From Echinometra lucunter (lineage: Eukaryota; Echinodermata; Echinoidea; Camarodonta; Echinometridae): a DNA stretch of 64,000 nucleotides. The notes beneath the pieces are model-generated. The model was not told the DNA's origin and did not search any database. It saw only the letters and a list, made by a program, of their open reading frames with translations. Positions 28,201 through 41,467 of the stretch are shown in pieces. The DNA lies in the NCBI GenBank assembly GCA_029962745.1, contig CM057169.1:15467162-15531161 (forward strand). The letters run 5' to 3'. The translations under genes were made by a program, and so were the position numbers. Positions within the stretch are counted from its first letter, which is position 1. Each line of letters starts with the position of its first letter.

Positions 28201-28715
28201 ACAATGACGTCATTGGGTCAACAGCAGTTGAAACTGGGACACCATGGAGGTGCCAAAAATAGGCTGAAATCTTACCTATTTTGGGTTATTGCTTGGCAAC
28301 ACGACTATTTGGAACTTTAGGCAGATGATTTTTTGCTAATAAAAATATGCTCTTTTAAATGAAGGAGCATTGTTTCATCATTGGATACACCCTTTAACAT
28401 GTGGGCCACTTGGTTCCAGCAAGCAATGGATGCCCTTCTGGCACGCAATGATTAATATTTTGTGAGATTTCTTCATTCCAATCTGCCACAAAGAGGGATA
28501 TCGGAATGAAGAAGCTGTAGTGCTTAGTGCATTTCAGGAATAAGTCCCCCCCCCCCTCCCCCCCTCCCCCCCCCCCCATTTCCACTTACTACACCTGCGT
28601 CAAAATGGAAATGTAGATTAATGTCATACCAAAGGAAGTTAGTGCAGTGGCAGGGATTCAAACTCCGTAACTCGTACTTAACAGCATACAGACTTAAATC
28701 CCCCCCCCCCCCCCA

Positions 28716-28860
28716 GTTCCAACTTACTACACGTGGGTCAAGAGTAACAAATGTAGGTTAATTTAATGCCAAGTAAATTAGTGGGCAGTGACAGGGATTT
28801 GAACCCCGTAACTCGTGCTTTACATCCTGCAGACTTATCCACTGGACCATAACACCGCCA
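28716..28860 (-). mobile_element. tRNA-derived SINE, head plus part of body
   Basis: Reading the minus strand, a tRNA-like head has A box TGGTCCAGTGG (28839-28849) and B box GGTTCAAATCC (28795-28805), followed by a body with CACGTGTAGTAAGTTGG. It stops at a poly-G run. A second copy lacking the A-box half lies at about 28578-28690 in the same orientation. Confidence 0.75.
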
Positions 28861-29201
28861 GATGAAAACATAACCTTGCAGATGGAGGTACATGTACATG
28901 TAACATCATCCCACACGTAAGAAACTAAGAATACAGAACGATCCAATTGAATTTCTCGCAGCTCAATTTCCCCTAAACATAATTTGACATTTGGAAATGG
29001 AGTGGTAGGCACAACAATGCCATCAGTTTTAATTTGGCTCCTTGGGTTGCCTCTCAATATTATTCATGCTTTCTTAAATCTAGCCCATTACCGGCATAAT
29101 AGACAATCTTGAGAGCTCGTAAGGCCATAAATTTTGGTCCATTAAAAAGGGGAACAGTACTGTGCAATGGTACATGTCTTCTGCTGTACATAGTATTATG
29201 A

Positions 29202-29378
29202 TTGTTGTTGTTGTTGGTGTAGTTATGGTGCATCGACAATCTTGTGTGTGTCCTGTGCACCAGTTGCTACAGAAATATTTCTTAGACAATAAACCTTTTC
29301 CTCCTTTTCCTATAAAATAAAACCTCCATATATTACTGGTTTTTACCTATTGGTAATAAAGATAAGATGTCTAAGTCC
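29202..29378 (+). repeat. Dispersed repeat with (GTT)n start, copy 2
   Basis: Second copy of the family at 15821: GTTGTTGTTGTTG, ATCGACAATCTTGTG, GTCCTGTGCACCAG, TATAAAATAAAACC, TATTACTGGTTTTTACC and GGTAATAAAG. Open frames on either strand here are not conserved between the copies. Confidence 0.65.
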
Positions 29379-29689
29379 CCATTCAATTGATATGTACATA
29401 AGACATGTATGTGCATATCAATTACTATTGTCTAGACTTTCATTATGGTTGAATTGTACAATCAATCTTAAATGTTTATGTTGCAATAAAACATGTCGGA
29501 GAAATATTCTTTCAAGATTGGTTTTCTTGGCAATTAGTTGCATAGGAATATTTGAGCCACACATTTATGTTACTGGTAACATGCGAAAAGTACCATTGTG
29601 CCAAATTTGCTTCTCACATTCAAAATTCAAACCCACAGTGTAATATCTCATTTTCTGCATCTCCCTGAATGACTCTATCTACAACATTT

Positions 29690-30304
29690 CGTCGCCTTCC
29701 CGGAAAAAGGCCGCTAACGCGCACGTGCGCGAAATATACATTTTCGAGAAAAACACAAATGAAGTTTTGACCTTACTTTGAGCTTTTAGCAGCTAGTGTA
29801 TTATTTTTCCGTCCTAACTCTCAAACTTTCTGACAGAGCAAGATTTTTTTTTCAATGAAATTTTGTGCTTTTATTTAAAACACTCTAAAGGTTTTCTAAT
29901 CATTAGCATTTTATCCTTAACGGCTTTCTTCCCGGACCAAAAATGCATGAGTACGTAAATCCAGTTCCCGGAAAAAGGACGCTAATGTGAATCGGTCTAA
30001 TCGCGTAAGCACGTTGAGCGAAGAATAGTGTCTTTCTTCCGGGAACAAAAAATGCACAATAGTTCCCAGAAAAAGGACGCTATTGCGAATCGGTCTATGC
30101 GCGTAAGCACGTTGAGTGAGGAGGAATTCACGTGCTCATGTAATTTTGTTTTTTTGGCTTATTATATCATAATGACGTCAAATTGAGGTTCGAGAATGGT
30201 ACGAGAAGAAAGCTTATGACATGCTTTTTCCATTTCTGCAATGAAAAAAAATGGCGGGAAAATTGAGAAAAGGTCGCTAACGGCCTTTTTCCGGGAAGCC
30301 GACG
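29690..30304. mobile_element. Inverted-repeat element with TTCCCGGAA palindromes (615 bp)
   Basis: TIR CGTCGSCTTCCCGGAAAAAG at both ends, flanked by ATTT on each side. The palindromes TTCCCGGAA or TTCCGGGAA occur at 29698, 29965, 30037 and 30289. A unit of about 99 bp (GACGCTAWTG, GAATCGGTCTA, CGCGTAAGCACGTTGAG) is tandemly repeated at 29963-30060 and 30062-30120. No coding frame. Confidence 0.8.
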
Positions 30305-30530
30305 ATTTGAGAAGGGCAGGCATGAAGACAACAACTACAAAACGTGGAGAAGAGCCATGACCAATCGTCCACCTGCAAACTGCCTTACAACATCTCCTAC
30401 GATGACTCCATCCATCTCACACTATCAGATGCTTCCAGCCCTTCGGGGAAAAGAAAGCACGCACCAGTATGAGTCATATCTCAGCACCTATTAGCAATGA
30501 AATGCCACTCACTTTCCATGGTTATTCCAT

Positions 30531-31022
30531 GCAAATGCTGTAGTAGTGTCCATGGTATTGCTTTGCTTTATGCTGCCTCCTCCATACATACATGTATGTA
30601 GAAAGAGAAGATCTACATTTCAACTACCATGTAGTCTGCGTTCTAAACTTGTGTGAATATTTTTTTGGATATATCACTCGGTGGAATTCTTAATCATATC
30701 TGTTTAATAGCAATGAAAGACCATTAATTTTCTATTTTAAGGAAATGCAGTATTACAGTAGTTTCCATGGTATTATTTTTTTGTGTTGTCTCCTGCCTTA
30801 TGGAGACCTACATTTCAACTGCCATGTAGTCTGCGTTCTAAACTTGTGTGAATATTTTGGGGATATATTGCTCAGTGGAATTCTTAATCATATCTGTTTA
30901 ATAGCAATGAAAGACCATTCATTTTCTATTTTATGGAAATGCAGTATTACAGTAGTTTCCATGGTATTATTTTTCTGTGTTGTCTCCTGCCTTATGGAAG
31001 CTTATATTTCGACCTCCAAGTA
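30531..31022 (+). repeat. Tandem repeat of about 200 bp, two and a half copies
   Basis: The unit contains CAGTATTACAGTAGTTTCC, CCATGTAGTCTGCGTTCTAA, ACTTGTGTGAATATTTT and TTAATAGCAATGAAAGACC. Units start near 30531, 30741 and 30935 (periods about 210 and 194). The last copy is cut after about 90 bp. The open frame over it is an effect of the repeat. Confidence 0.88.
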
Positions 31023-31389
31023 GAGTTTTCTGAATGAACAAAACAAAATGAATAAAAATGTAAACTACAAAACGTACCTACATGTACAGTACAATAATAA
31101 ACAATACTGTCCCTCATCATATACATGAAATTGAAACAAAAAAATCACTGTAAGAAATTAGTGATGTACATGTATGTATTACGAAAGCACTACATCTGCT
31201 AGCACAACACAGACAGATCTAGCAGTAATCATCACTTGGTGAAATGGGGGCTGAAAATTGCGACTACTTCAGTCAGGTGGAAAGAGTGAGGAATGAAATT
31301 AATGAGTTGAGTAAAATATATTTCACGCATTTCTGATGACTACATCCCTGCACAGGTTTAGACGTCTGTGTTAAGATGTACACCTTGGT

Positions 31390-31602
31390 CTTAAGTGCTC
31401 TCTCTCGCTATCTCTCTCTCGTCTCATCTGCTCTCCCATCCTCTCTCTTAGTTCTTCATCTCCACTTTTCTCCTCTCTTCTTCAAATCTCTCTCATTCAC
31501 TCTCCCTTCTAACTCTATTTCTTTCTCTATCTCTCTATCTCACTCTCCTTCTAATCGCCAATCTTCCTCCTCTCTACCTATCCCTCTCTCTTTCTCTCTC
31601 CA
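31390..31602. repeat. CT-rich tract
   Basis: Interrupted CTCTCT/CTTC sequence over about 210 bp. A similar tract lies at 13825-13925. Confidence 0.88.
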
Positions 31603-33633
31603 AGTAAGAAAATTAAAGTTAGAAGGATGTGAGGTATGAAATCGGTCTGACGGCATTTTTTTTTCATGAATGAACAAGTGCATAATACAATCAGCGAGCG
31701 AGTGGCTTAATTTATGTTCGGCAATGATTGTGATGGTGGTGATTTATTTGAGATTTATGTCTGCATGTGTGGAGGCAATTAAAATATCACCTTGGGCAGT
31801 TGGAAGGACAGCATATATACAGTATTTCCACATCTTCAACATGTTGATGCATGAATACATGTATGTATGCTACTATTATACAAAAAGTCCAAATGATATA
31901 AGTCATCAGTGGTGAAAATAGCTACACCCATAGAACATGACTTGTTATCAGCATAACACACATTTTCCATAGACCCTTGCCCGAGTTATCTCGGGTACAG
32001 ACTTTATCAGGTTAAACAATTCATGTCACATACACTGTATGTGGGTATAAATGTAGACAGGAAATTCCTCAACAAAAACATAGTTGTTCAACTGTAGTTA
32101 TAGTCAATTGTGTAAAATGAACGATAAAATCTTCTCATTAATAGAGATATATGTGCAAAGTCTAATTGTGCAAGGTTATTTACCTTACAATGTAGTATCT
32201 CAGTAATATATCATAAAAACATTTATCAATAAAGGTAGTCTTAAGAAATATATGAAATGCAGTCTTTAAAACAAAGCATAATTCTGTGACAAACGCTCAG
32301 AATCGTTTGGACATAAAGTGAGGCCACAAACAAGCTAAACAATAATCTTTTCAATATTGTGATAAAGGGGTGGGAAAGCAGGATAGAAAGAGAGCTAGCA
32401 TGAAGTAGATTTAGCACATTAATGCATCATTCATTCATGAAATCTTGGAGCCTGAAGCGAAGGATCGCTCCTTTTCTCAATATTCCCATGGGACAACATC
32501 AAAGGCACATTTTGAGTGGCAGGCTGGCAGCTAAGTAATGAACGTCCCAAGAAGGCTATTATGGACACTAGACTGAGAAATCGATCATTCTAAGTCTGAG
32601 AAAGAAAATTGGTTCCACCTTTTCCTTCAGCATTATCTACTGCTTACTACATGTATATTAGAAATGCAATAAAAATTATATCAGGTAGGTGCACATTGAG
32701 GCCTACATCAGGGCTCTTCAATTACAGATGCAAAAGACACATTGGAAGCCAAAATCCTAAACCTAATGTCCAAATCCTCATTCCCCCCCCCCTTAAAAAA
32801 AAAAAGAGCAATAAGAGAACCATGCACAACATACCCTAAAAATCCCTAGGGTAGAGCAATATTTTGGCAGATCCTTGCCCACAGCCAATCTCTTGGACTC
32901 ATTTACACAAAAAAAAATTATGAAGGATGGATAAGATAATTCGACAGATTAAGTCTGTCTGTTGTAACAACTCAAACATGAAGAAGCACTTTAAGCACTT
33001 AGTACTTACTAAACTCATAACCACATATCGAAACTTGGAGTTAGTAGGTCGATATTGACACACATGTGCGCATGATTACACCACTTAATTCCACTTTCTC
33101 CCTTTATGTCCCCTTTTTTAAAATCCTACCCAGCACGTTCCGCCAACAAAAACTTGATGAAAGATGCTTGCTCCCACCACGCCACTATGGAAACCAAGCA
33201 AAGAAACATAATTGAATCTGCAAATATCGCTACCACGAGCGCTCCCGTTATTCCCATCTCAGCCTAGTTCCAATTCTTTTCATCGAGCTCCTACTCTTTT
33301 TTAATCCACAGTGTTTTCCAATACTGAAAAACCGCAAGCTGGTCTAAGCAGCATGTGATTTCAATAAGTGGTTTTCTATTTGCAACATGGATCAATGCGG
33401 GACGAAACATGTGCTCCACATTAGCGCAACATACTGGCTCTATTTCCATAATGGACGCTGTAGTTCAATTAGAATTGATCGCTTGAGCTCTTTCGTGCTG
33501 AGCAAACACATTTCATGAGTATCCCTTTTGTTAGTTTTTAACACGATTCAAATGCTTGTTTAAAGATAATTAATCTTTTATCTTCATGCATGTAATGTTA
33601 TTTGCATTATCTAAAATGTATTCATGTTTGTTT

Positions 33634-34050
33634 TTAACCCATTCGTGACAGGAATTATTTAAAGCCTAATTTGATCAGCTTTTATTCTTCAAATTGGCAA
33701 CACCAACATTTTTATTTTATTGCTACATTTTTCTTATAAAACGTCATATATCTGAAATGAATATAAATTGACAGAAATTATGATGAGAAGTCAAAAAGTT
33801 GCCAATTTGCATGGGAAAATGGTGATTTTAAACTTTCTATCACATTGCCAATATAAGGATTTTAATGCTTATTTTCCTTTAAAAAAATTTCAGCATCAAA
33901 CAACTAATACTGATGCAACCAAAATGGGCACAGTTTGTGTAGAATTTTTTGTTCTTTCTGCTCATGTATTTGGTATGATTTTTAGGGCTTTGCATCAAAA
34001 GATATTAGGCCAAACCACAAAATGTGGACCCTCTGTCACGAATGGGTTAA
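33634..34050 (+). mobile_element. piggyBac-like MITE, family 2, copy 1 (417 bp)
   Basis: Bounded by TTAA, with a perfect inverted terminal repeat CCCATTCGTGACAG (TTAACCCATTCGTGACAG with the target). TTAA targets and TIRs beginning CCC are typical of piggyBac elements. No transposase, so non-autonomous. Confidence 0.9.
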
Positions 34051-34424
34051 AGAAGGACACATAATCAACTACCTGTACATATACATGTAGAGAGCAAAAC
34101 ATTTTTTCCACTGTATTTCATCTCAATTTTTTTCTTTCTGTTGATAGATTCTCGATATCTATCAATGTATACATGTAGTTTGTCTTTTCAACAATGAACA
34201 ATACACTGATTTTGTATTATAGAATGCTTGTCAAATTTGGTGATGGCTCACTTTAAAATGTCATTATTTCATCATTTGTTCATATTTTCATAGTCTCTGA
34301 CTAATCGTGAAATAGAGAGCCCAGTTTCAGGTGATTTCAAGAAGTGGTTTCCAGAACAACAGGAGCTTTTCTACGACAGTAGAATATATTCTTGTATAGT
34401 TTCTATGCTCTACAAATATACCAC

Positions 34425-34675
34425 TTTCTCCTCCTCCTCCTCCTCTTTCTCCTTCTTCTTCTCCTCCTCCTTCTCCTTCTTCTTCTCCTCCTCCTTCTCC
34501 TTCTCTTTCTTCTCCTCCTCCTTCTCCTTCTCTTTCTTCTCCTCCTTCTCCTTCTCCTTCTTCTTCTCCTCCTCCTTCTCTTTCTTCTCCTCCTCCTTCT
34601 TCTTTCTTCTTCTTCATTCTTTCTTCTTTCTTCTTCTTCCTTCTTTTTCTCCTCCTCCTCCTCCTCCTCCTCACC
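34425..34675. repeat. Polypyrimidine tract (TCC/TTC)n
   Basis: About 250 bp of almost uninterrupted C/T on the plus strand, mostly CTCCTC, TTCTTC and CTTCTCC. It yields long low-complexity open frames on both strands, which are not genes. Confidence 0.95.
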
Positions 34676-34977
34676 ATCAATATTATTATTTGAGTAACTT
34701 TTCTGTATTGACCAAAAATAACAGCTTTCACCAATTTTCCCTAAAGAACCCAACACCTAAATGCACTCCCTTCAGTAAACACATGTGATCATGTTAAAAT
34801 ATATAAAAATAAAAAAGAACTAGTTCATTATTTATTTCTCTGCTTCTGTTCTTGTGGTTTCAGGATTTGGTTGTTTATTGTGACTCCAGGAATCAAAAGT
34901 CAACAGGTAGCCCTTTGGTAGAAGGGTCAACTACATACACACTTGACCTTTCTAAGCTTAGGCTACAAATAGAGACC

Positions 34978-35086
34978 TTAAAGGCATTGGCTAACTTTGT
35001 CAGTAGCTGATTTAAAAAATTCTCAAACAAAGATGAAACATATGTATGAGTGCTTGTATTTGTACCCAAAAACCCTGAAACCAACC
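34978..35086 (-). mobile_element. TTAA MITE, family 1, copy E, truncated to one end
   Basis: Only the first about 109 bp of the element is present (TTAAAGGCATTGGCTAAC to CTGAAACCAACC), after which similarity stops abruptly. The other terminus is missing. Confidence 0.82.
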
Positions 35087-36138
35087 AGATGGATATGAAA
35101 CGCATATCTGCAATGCTTCCTTTTTCTATTTTTCCACAAATCATAAAATTGTGTTCATGTGAGCCTTTTTTCATTTTCTGTACACCTATGCAAAGTGAAA
35201 CATCTACACATATACACAATATTTTCTTTTTCTATTTTTTCACAAATAATAATCTTATAATCTTATTCACAAGAGCCTTTTAAAAACAATTTGAATGCAT
35301 GTAGAAAGTGAAACTGTCTACACCATTATTTTTTCCCCAAGATTCTTCTGAAGATTTCTGGAGCTATACGAAGGCCTAAGACTTTCAATTTTGTTTGCAG
35401 CACTTTAACATGGATGGTACAACTGTTTGGACTATACAGTAATTCCTGACAGTTACTGTGAACAAAGGGAGGTGCATTTGGGGATGAATTCTTTCCTAAA
35501 AAAGGCAGTCAAAAGGGTCTGATCTTCTAGACTAGAGCTGACCTACCTGTAGGGTTTCAACACCGGAGAACCATGTTCAAACAAAGTACTGGCTGTGGTC
35601 TTGGTGAGCACAGAACAGAGGTGCTTTTAGGGAAATTTTTCAAGGCATGATTCATACCCACTCACACGGACCACAGCTACCCTACAAATGTACATATTCA
35701 TCTGAAGTAGAGTGAATACATGTACACGTATGTACAATGTACAGCCAGCCCACACTACTGATGTTTGAGCAAGTTACAAGATGTGTACTATGCACCCGAG
35801 AAAGTGAGTGTATTAACCGTTTGACATTCACGAGTGATGAACGAGCGATGATTAATCATGCATAATACATTGTATAATGATCATTATTACCTAATCACTA
35901 GTACATGACCAGTGTACAGTTCAACAGTTCAAAAGTCTACCTGTGTGCTAACATGTTGGCGGAAGTATTACATGTAAGCAGGTCCTAGAATTGAATTGAT
36001 CTGTGCTCAAATTTGGACATTTTTTTTAAACTACAAAGAAATTAGTGATTGGATCACTTCCAATACCAGTATTTAAAGAAATTCTAAATTTTCAAGTACA
36101 TGTAGACCATGTACACATATGTAGGCCATACCTTCATT

Positions 36139-36565
36139 TTAACCCATTCGTGACAGGAATTATTTAAAGCCTAATTTGATCAGCTTTTATTCTTGAAATT
36201 GGCAACACCAACATTTTTCTTTTATTGCTACATTTTTCTTATAAAACATCATGTATCTGAAATAAATATAAATTGACACACAACCACAGATTGTATGATG
36301 AGAAGTCATAAAGTTGCCAATTTACAGGGAAAAACAGTAATTTTAACATTTTCATCGCATTACCAATTTAAGGATTTTAATGCTTATTTTCCTTTTTAAA
36401 AATTTCAGCAGCAAACAAGAAATATTGATCCAACAAAAATGGGCACAGTATGTGTAGAATTTGTTGCTCTTTCTGCTCGTGTATTTGGTATGATTTTTAG
36501 GGTTCTGCATCAAAATTTATTAGACCAAACCACAAAATGTGGACCCTCTGTCACGAATGGGTTAA
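36139..36565 (+). mobile_element. piggyBac-like MITE, family 2, copy 2 (427 bp)
   Basis: Same termini and TTAA sites as the copy 2.1 kb upstream, in the same orientation, with small internal indels (for example a stretch ACACACAACCACAGATTG absent from copy 1). Confidence 0.9.
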
Positions 36566-38834
36566 GGGGGTCCGTTTAAAGCTTCTTGGTCCATGGACCT
36601 ACAAATACAACTCAACTTCTGCAAGGGGGGGGGGGGGGGGAGAAGATGTCACCAAGGGTTTGCTGCAAATGCAGAGAGGGAGGGCTTGAGCCAGATTTTT
36701 TATTCCGCACCTGGCAGAATCCAGTGACCTTTGAACTCTTTCCTTCTGTACACGACATTCCAGAGGCCAACTCTGTCAAGGGCAAAGGTCATATTGACAC
36801 ATGCAAAGCATGCTTCTGAGGAGAAACATACATGTACATCTTGTATGTGTTTAGTGTACCTTGACATGTGTAAACATGTACACATTTTTCTTTCCATTGC
36901 CATTTTAGTAAGAGAAAGTTATTGTCCACACCTTACACACACATAGTGTACACGCATGGGTCAAAAGTTCTTTTGTTGTACTGTGTCTATTCGTTATTTC
37001 TAGTCTGTATCCATAATGCATGCAAGAGCTAATATTTCATTCTGTATTGATGATATCAACCAAAACAATCAAATAAGTACATAGGACACTCCAAGTTCAT
37101 TTTTTTTGGCGGAAATATCAATTTCTTCATTACCATGTAGATGGCCGAGTACCTTCAATTACCGGTAAATACATGTTAAAGACTATCTGGAGCTCAGCTG
37201 TCAGAGAGAGAGGTATGCTGCACGAAATGAGTGAAGGCATATGACAGTTGGCACCAACTCACAGAGCAACACAAGGAAAAGGTGGATGTCATTGAGAGCA
37301 ACTATGAAAATAACCTGGGAAATCCTCAAGATTTCCTTTAGTTCTTCACCTTGCCCTTCGTTTCCTTACCTGGGAAGCATTGGTGGCCTTTCAAGAAGAA
37401 AGCAGGCCTGGGAGGAATACAGAACCTGCCCTGTGCTTTCTTTATTTTCCATGAGAATCACTTAAAATTAATGTATGCAAGTCTTGCTAAATGTAGATAC
37501 TACATGTAGCCTACTTGAACTGTGCCCTGTAACATAAAGAGATCTATACAAACAATCTTACAATGGCAAACCATCGACTAAAGAGTCAAAACTGATCATA
37601 AGATTGATCGTAACTCTTTACATGTTTGTATGTTTGTATGTTACAAGGCACTGGTCCACTAAAATGTTAGTTTACATGAGGGTACATGTACATGCATGTG
37701 AGTTACTAAAAATTAGTTTCAAGGCAGAGGAGGCTTCTGTTAATAATTCAATTCAAGCAAGATAAATCAATGTACGGTAAATTATTTATCTACTAGTAAA
37801 AGAAAGCATTTCATTTACATGCACGTACAGTATCCACCATTAATTCCCCTTTTTAAACATGCATGCAACTATATATAGTTTGATTCAAAATTTCAATCTT
37901 TAGTCTTACATGTAATTTCTAGGAAAAATATATTATTGATCAAGTATCATAATCTGAGCTAAACACAGCCCTTTTCCACATGACTAAATTTCAGTAGCCA
38001 CATTATTTTCTTTTCAGAGCAGCATCCTAATTTAGGATATTACTGTGGTAAATTACATTGGAAGTAATGTACACTACAAATACATGTAGTGTATGGTATG
38101 CAGTTTGCAATGAAATGTAATGCTTGCGAAATCATTCAAGCCATGTGTCTTCATTTGCAAAAGTTCAGTTTTGTTGACAATAAGATAAGAATGAATCCTA
38201 CATTCTACACAGTTTCTATTTCAGTTTCCCTTTACAATTCTTAATTCAGTGTAAAAGTATTTTGTCAGTTTTTTGTTTAAATAGAGAAAATGCTTTCTAT
38301 TTCCAAATGCCTTTTTCAGTTTTCTAATGCATCATCTGGAGCTACAATGTACACAATTAAGTTAAATCTTTGCAATATTCACTGTGTGCACTTTTTACTA
38401 AGCTGACATATTTCATTTTCTTTCACACAACTTACAGCTGTACTATAACAACAAATAAAATTTGAACTGAAGACATTGTCATTCGCAATGCAGTATGTTA
38501 CTGTGTACACTTTCCTACCCCTGGGTTTTTCTGCCTGAGCCAAATTGAGAGAAAATGGTGGTTGTACAAGAAAAGAGAGGGGAAAAACAAGAGGAAAACC
38601 GAATACTGCCTCCCTCATTCACTCTTCAATTCGATCATCGTATGCAGGTGTAGGCGTAGAAGATTGAGCATTCTCCTATTTCAGCACAACACGAGAGGCA
38701 CACGGCAGAAACCTCCGACAAAAAAATGCCTCAGCAGTCGTCAGAAATAAACTGCAGGATTGGATGTCAATCAAGCACCATAAATTCTGAGAGAGAGGGG
38801 CTCTTTAAAGGCCCGGTTTTGTGTTGCTGTGGCG

Positions 38835-39281
38835 CATCAAGAAAGGGAGAGAGAAAGAGAGAGAGAGAGAGAGGGAGAGAACACGGAGGAATGGGGAGAA
38901 GGGAAGAGAGGCAGAGATTGAGAAAAGAGGAGAGAGGATGAAATTGAGAGAGCAAGGAAAAGAGAGAGACAGAATGGAGCAAGAGAGGTAGAAAGTAAAA
39001 AAAAAAAAAAAAAAAAAGATTAAGAAAGGAGAGGAAAAAAATTGGAGAGCAAGAGAGAAAGGAAGAAAGGGAGAGGAGGAAAAAAATACCAAGAGCAAGA
39101 GAGAAAGGAAGAAAGGGAGAAAAAAAATACCAAAAGCAAGACAGGAGGAATGACAAACATAGAGGATGAAAGACAGGAAGGAAGAAAAGAGAGAGAAAAT
39201 TAAGAGAGTAAGACAGAGCATGGACAGAGACAGAGAGGAAGAGAGAGAAATACAGAGTAAGAGATTGGTATAAAAAGTGGA

Positions 39282-39311
<30 letters not shown>
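38835..39311. repeat. Purine-rich (GA)n-like tract, about 480 bp
   Basis: Degenerate GAGAGA/GGAAGAAAGG sequence with a 20-A run near 39000 and pure (GA)n at the right end (39290-39311). Parts recur in tandem, as in GAGAGAAAGGAAGAAAGG twice near 39052 and 39100. Confidence 0.92.
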
Positions 39312-39312
<1 letters not shown>

Positions 39313-41133
39313 TGTGAAGAATAAAGAGGTAGAGGTCAGGTTTTATCATTCATTCATAGCACCGGTGATTCATTCATAAATTGGACACACTACCCCGTCT
39401 CCACAGATAGCTACACAGGCAAGCATGCCCGAAGTGAGTAATAGTAAGCTAGTATGCGGTGGATCCGATGAATTTACCTGATTTGCGAGAAATATCAGCC
39501 GAGACATTAGCATAGGGAGTGAGAAATTGTGAAGCGAATGTCACCAGCGCACCAAGGGTTGCACCACTGATAACGGACGAGCTGCGCAGATACAAGATTC
39601 AATTATGACAAATTGAATAACGACATTTTGATATTCTTCATGGCCATTGTAGTTAGGATCCATAATTAATTTAAGTTCTTTGATGTAATGTGAAAGTCAT
39701 GTGTTCCAGCTTTGCTGTATGGAGTGCATAGTATCTGTCTGCAGAACCTCTAGAAATCATACACTGTCTACAGAATGCAATTAGGGAATGTAATTACATT
39801 CTCATGAACTGTACCATGGTGACAATAAAAAGAATGACTTGGTTTCTATGAACTCAACACTTGACAACTGAATCTTAATGACATGGTGGATTGATCAAGC
39901 AACATTTTAAATTACATTGTATTGTCTCTGGTTAAGTTTTACACCCTGACAGTCTGACCTATATGTAAATATGTGGTATAATGCACAAGGAGTATGGAAT
40001 TATGTCACCTAGCAAATTATATCCATTTGAAGCATATATATATCAGATCACAGAAATTATGCAACTTTCATTTGCCAAAAGTATACTTGTGAAGGCATTA
40101 TTAAGGCAAAAATTCACTTTAAATTCTTTAAAACGTGCGAGAATGAATTCAAACTAGTTTGAAGATAAAGTGTAAAACAAAATGACAGAATATACCTTGA
40201 AAACATGATAAAGTGACCTGTCAAGTTTTCAATGAATTCTATGACGGAAAACTTGTTACCTCTAGAATACACTGTAGCTGAATATATTTTGAAAGGAAAA
40301 AAAACTTACACTTTGGCTACAAGGAGTTGTCTTTGAAGTTTGAATAAAAACTGATTAATCTATACAAGAAGCAAATCCTTTGTTTCACAATAATTCATGG
40401 GGATTTTTTTATTATCAGACAATGTTCCTGTTTTGACAATAGAGCAGATTGTCACTCGCCAGCTGGAAGTATTTCAGACTAAATAAACTCTTCAAGGAAC
40501 TCCTTCCTGTTCGCTGAACTCCCTTCTGACCAATTATATACCACTGTGCTATGTCAATCCCATCCATGTTCACAAATTATCCATTCATTAGGACAAAAGA
40601 CCTATGACAGCTCTATAGCTATCAAGTATTTGTAATGGTTCAAGAAAACCACAACTAGATTTTCCGCTTTGTCTTTTGGTCTGCCATAGCCTTGGAACAC
40701 AGGAAACGGTAATGATCCATTCTTTTTCTCTCTTTTGTCTCTCTTTCAAAGAATAAATAGATTTGATTGGGGTTTCAAATGAGTGATCAATAAGGTATTC
40801 TGCTGGCTGAATATGAAACAAAACTACCTTGTCCACAGGTAAATAAAGGGTAAGGTTTTCATAAAATGACAGGCTGCACAAAAAAATGTTCAGTAGGAGA
40901 TAATGGGGCACCTGCTTTCACACTGCCCGATACCCCGCTCCCCCTCCAACCAACATTGCCTGAATCCCCCTCCCCCCAGTATTTCAGAATAATCTGCCAT
41001 CTCTTGACTGTCAATATCAAGTTCATTGAATATGTGTAAAGTCTAGGGTAATGTTGTTGAATTAGGTTTTTTTATAGATCCATATCATATCAGATATAAT
41101 GACTACTTAAATAATTTGCAAATCTGTATTTAG

Positions 41134-41467
41134 TAGGGCTTAACCGATATGGAATTTTGTTGCCGATCCGATCCCCGATGTTTTTACATCTACATCGGCC
41201 CGATTCCGATACCGATGCAGCGCAGAGTGCGGCTAAAGCAGAGATGAGTAATACAATAACAAAAATTTAATCCCGTCTGCTACGCCCGCAAATGCAAAAC
41301 AACATAGGGTCCAATACTCTAAGTGTGATTGTAACCGCCAAACATCTGTTGCTTGCATCGGTTCCGCATCGGCTCACCATCGAAATATATACCGATTCCG
41401 ATGTTTAGCCGATGCGGCAAAGAATCGGCAGTCACCGATCTCTGATACGAATATCGGTTAAGCCCTA
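41134..41467. mobile_element. hAT-like MITE (334 bp)
   Basis: TIR TAGGGCTTAACCGATAT and exact 8-bp target duplication GTATTTAG (41126-41133, 41468-41475). The inside is rich in CCGAT/ATCGG motifs in both orientations, as in known hAT subterminal regions. Non-coding. Confidence 0.9.

Larger units (their letters stand above)
31023..41133. other. Non-coding, presumed glypican intron
   Basis: Apart from the MITEs at 33634, 34978 and 36139 and the low-complexity tracts, nothing recognisable. The block at 33100-33600 and that at 39350-39660 are less repetitive and could be regulatory, but nothing in the sequence proves it. Confidence 0.45.

Noticed and set aside
28795..28860. A genuine tRNA gene on the minus strand
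   Set aside because: The boxes are tRNA-like, but the sequence continues into a SINE body, a related copy sits beside it, and I could not form a good acceptor stem.
34327..34788. Overlapping open frames of 100-135 codons rich in Leu, Ser, Glu or Arg
   Set aside because: Translation of a polypyrimidine/polypurine tract in four frames; no conserved domain.
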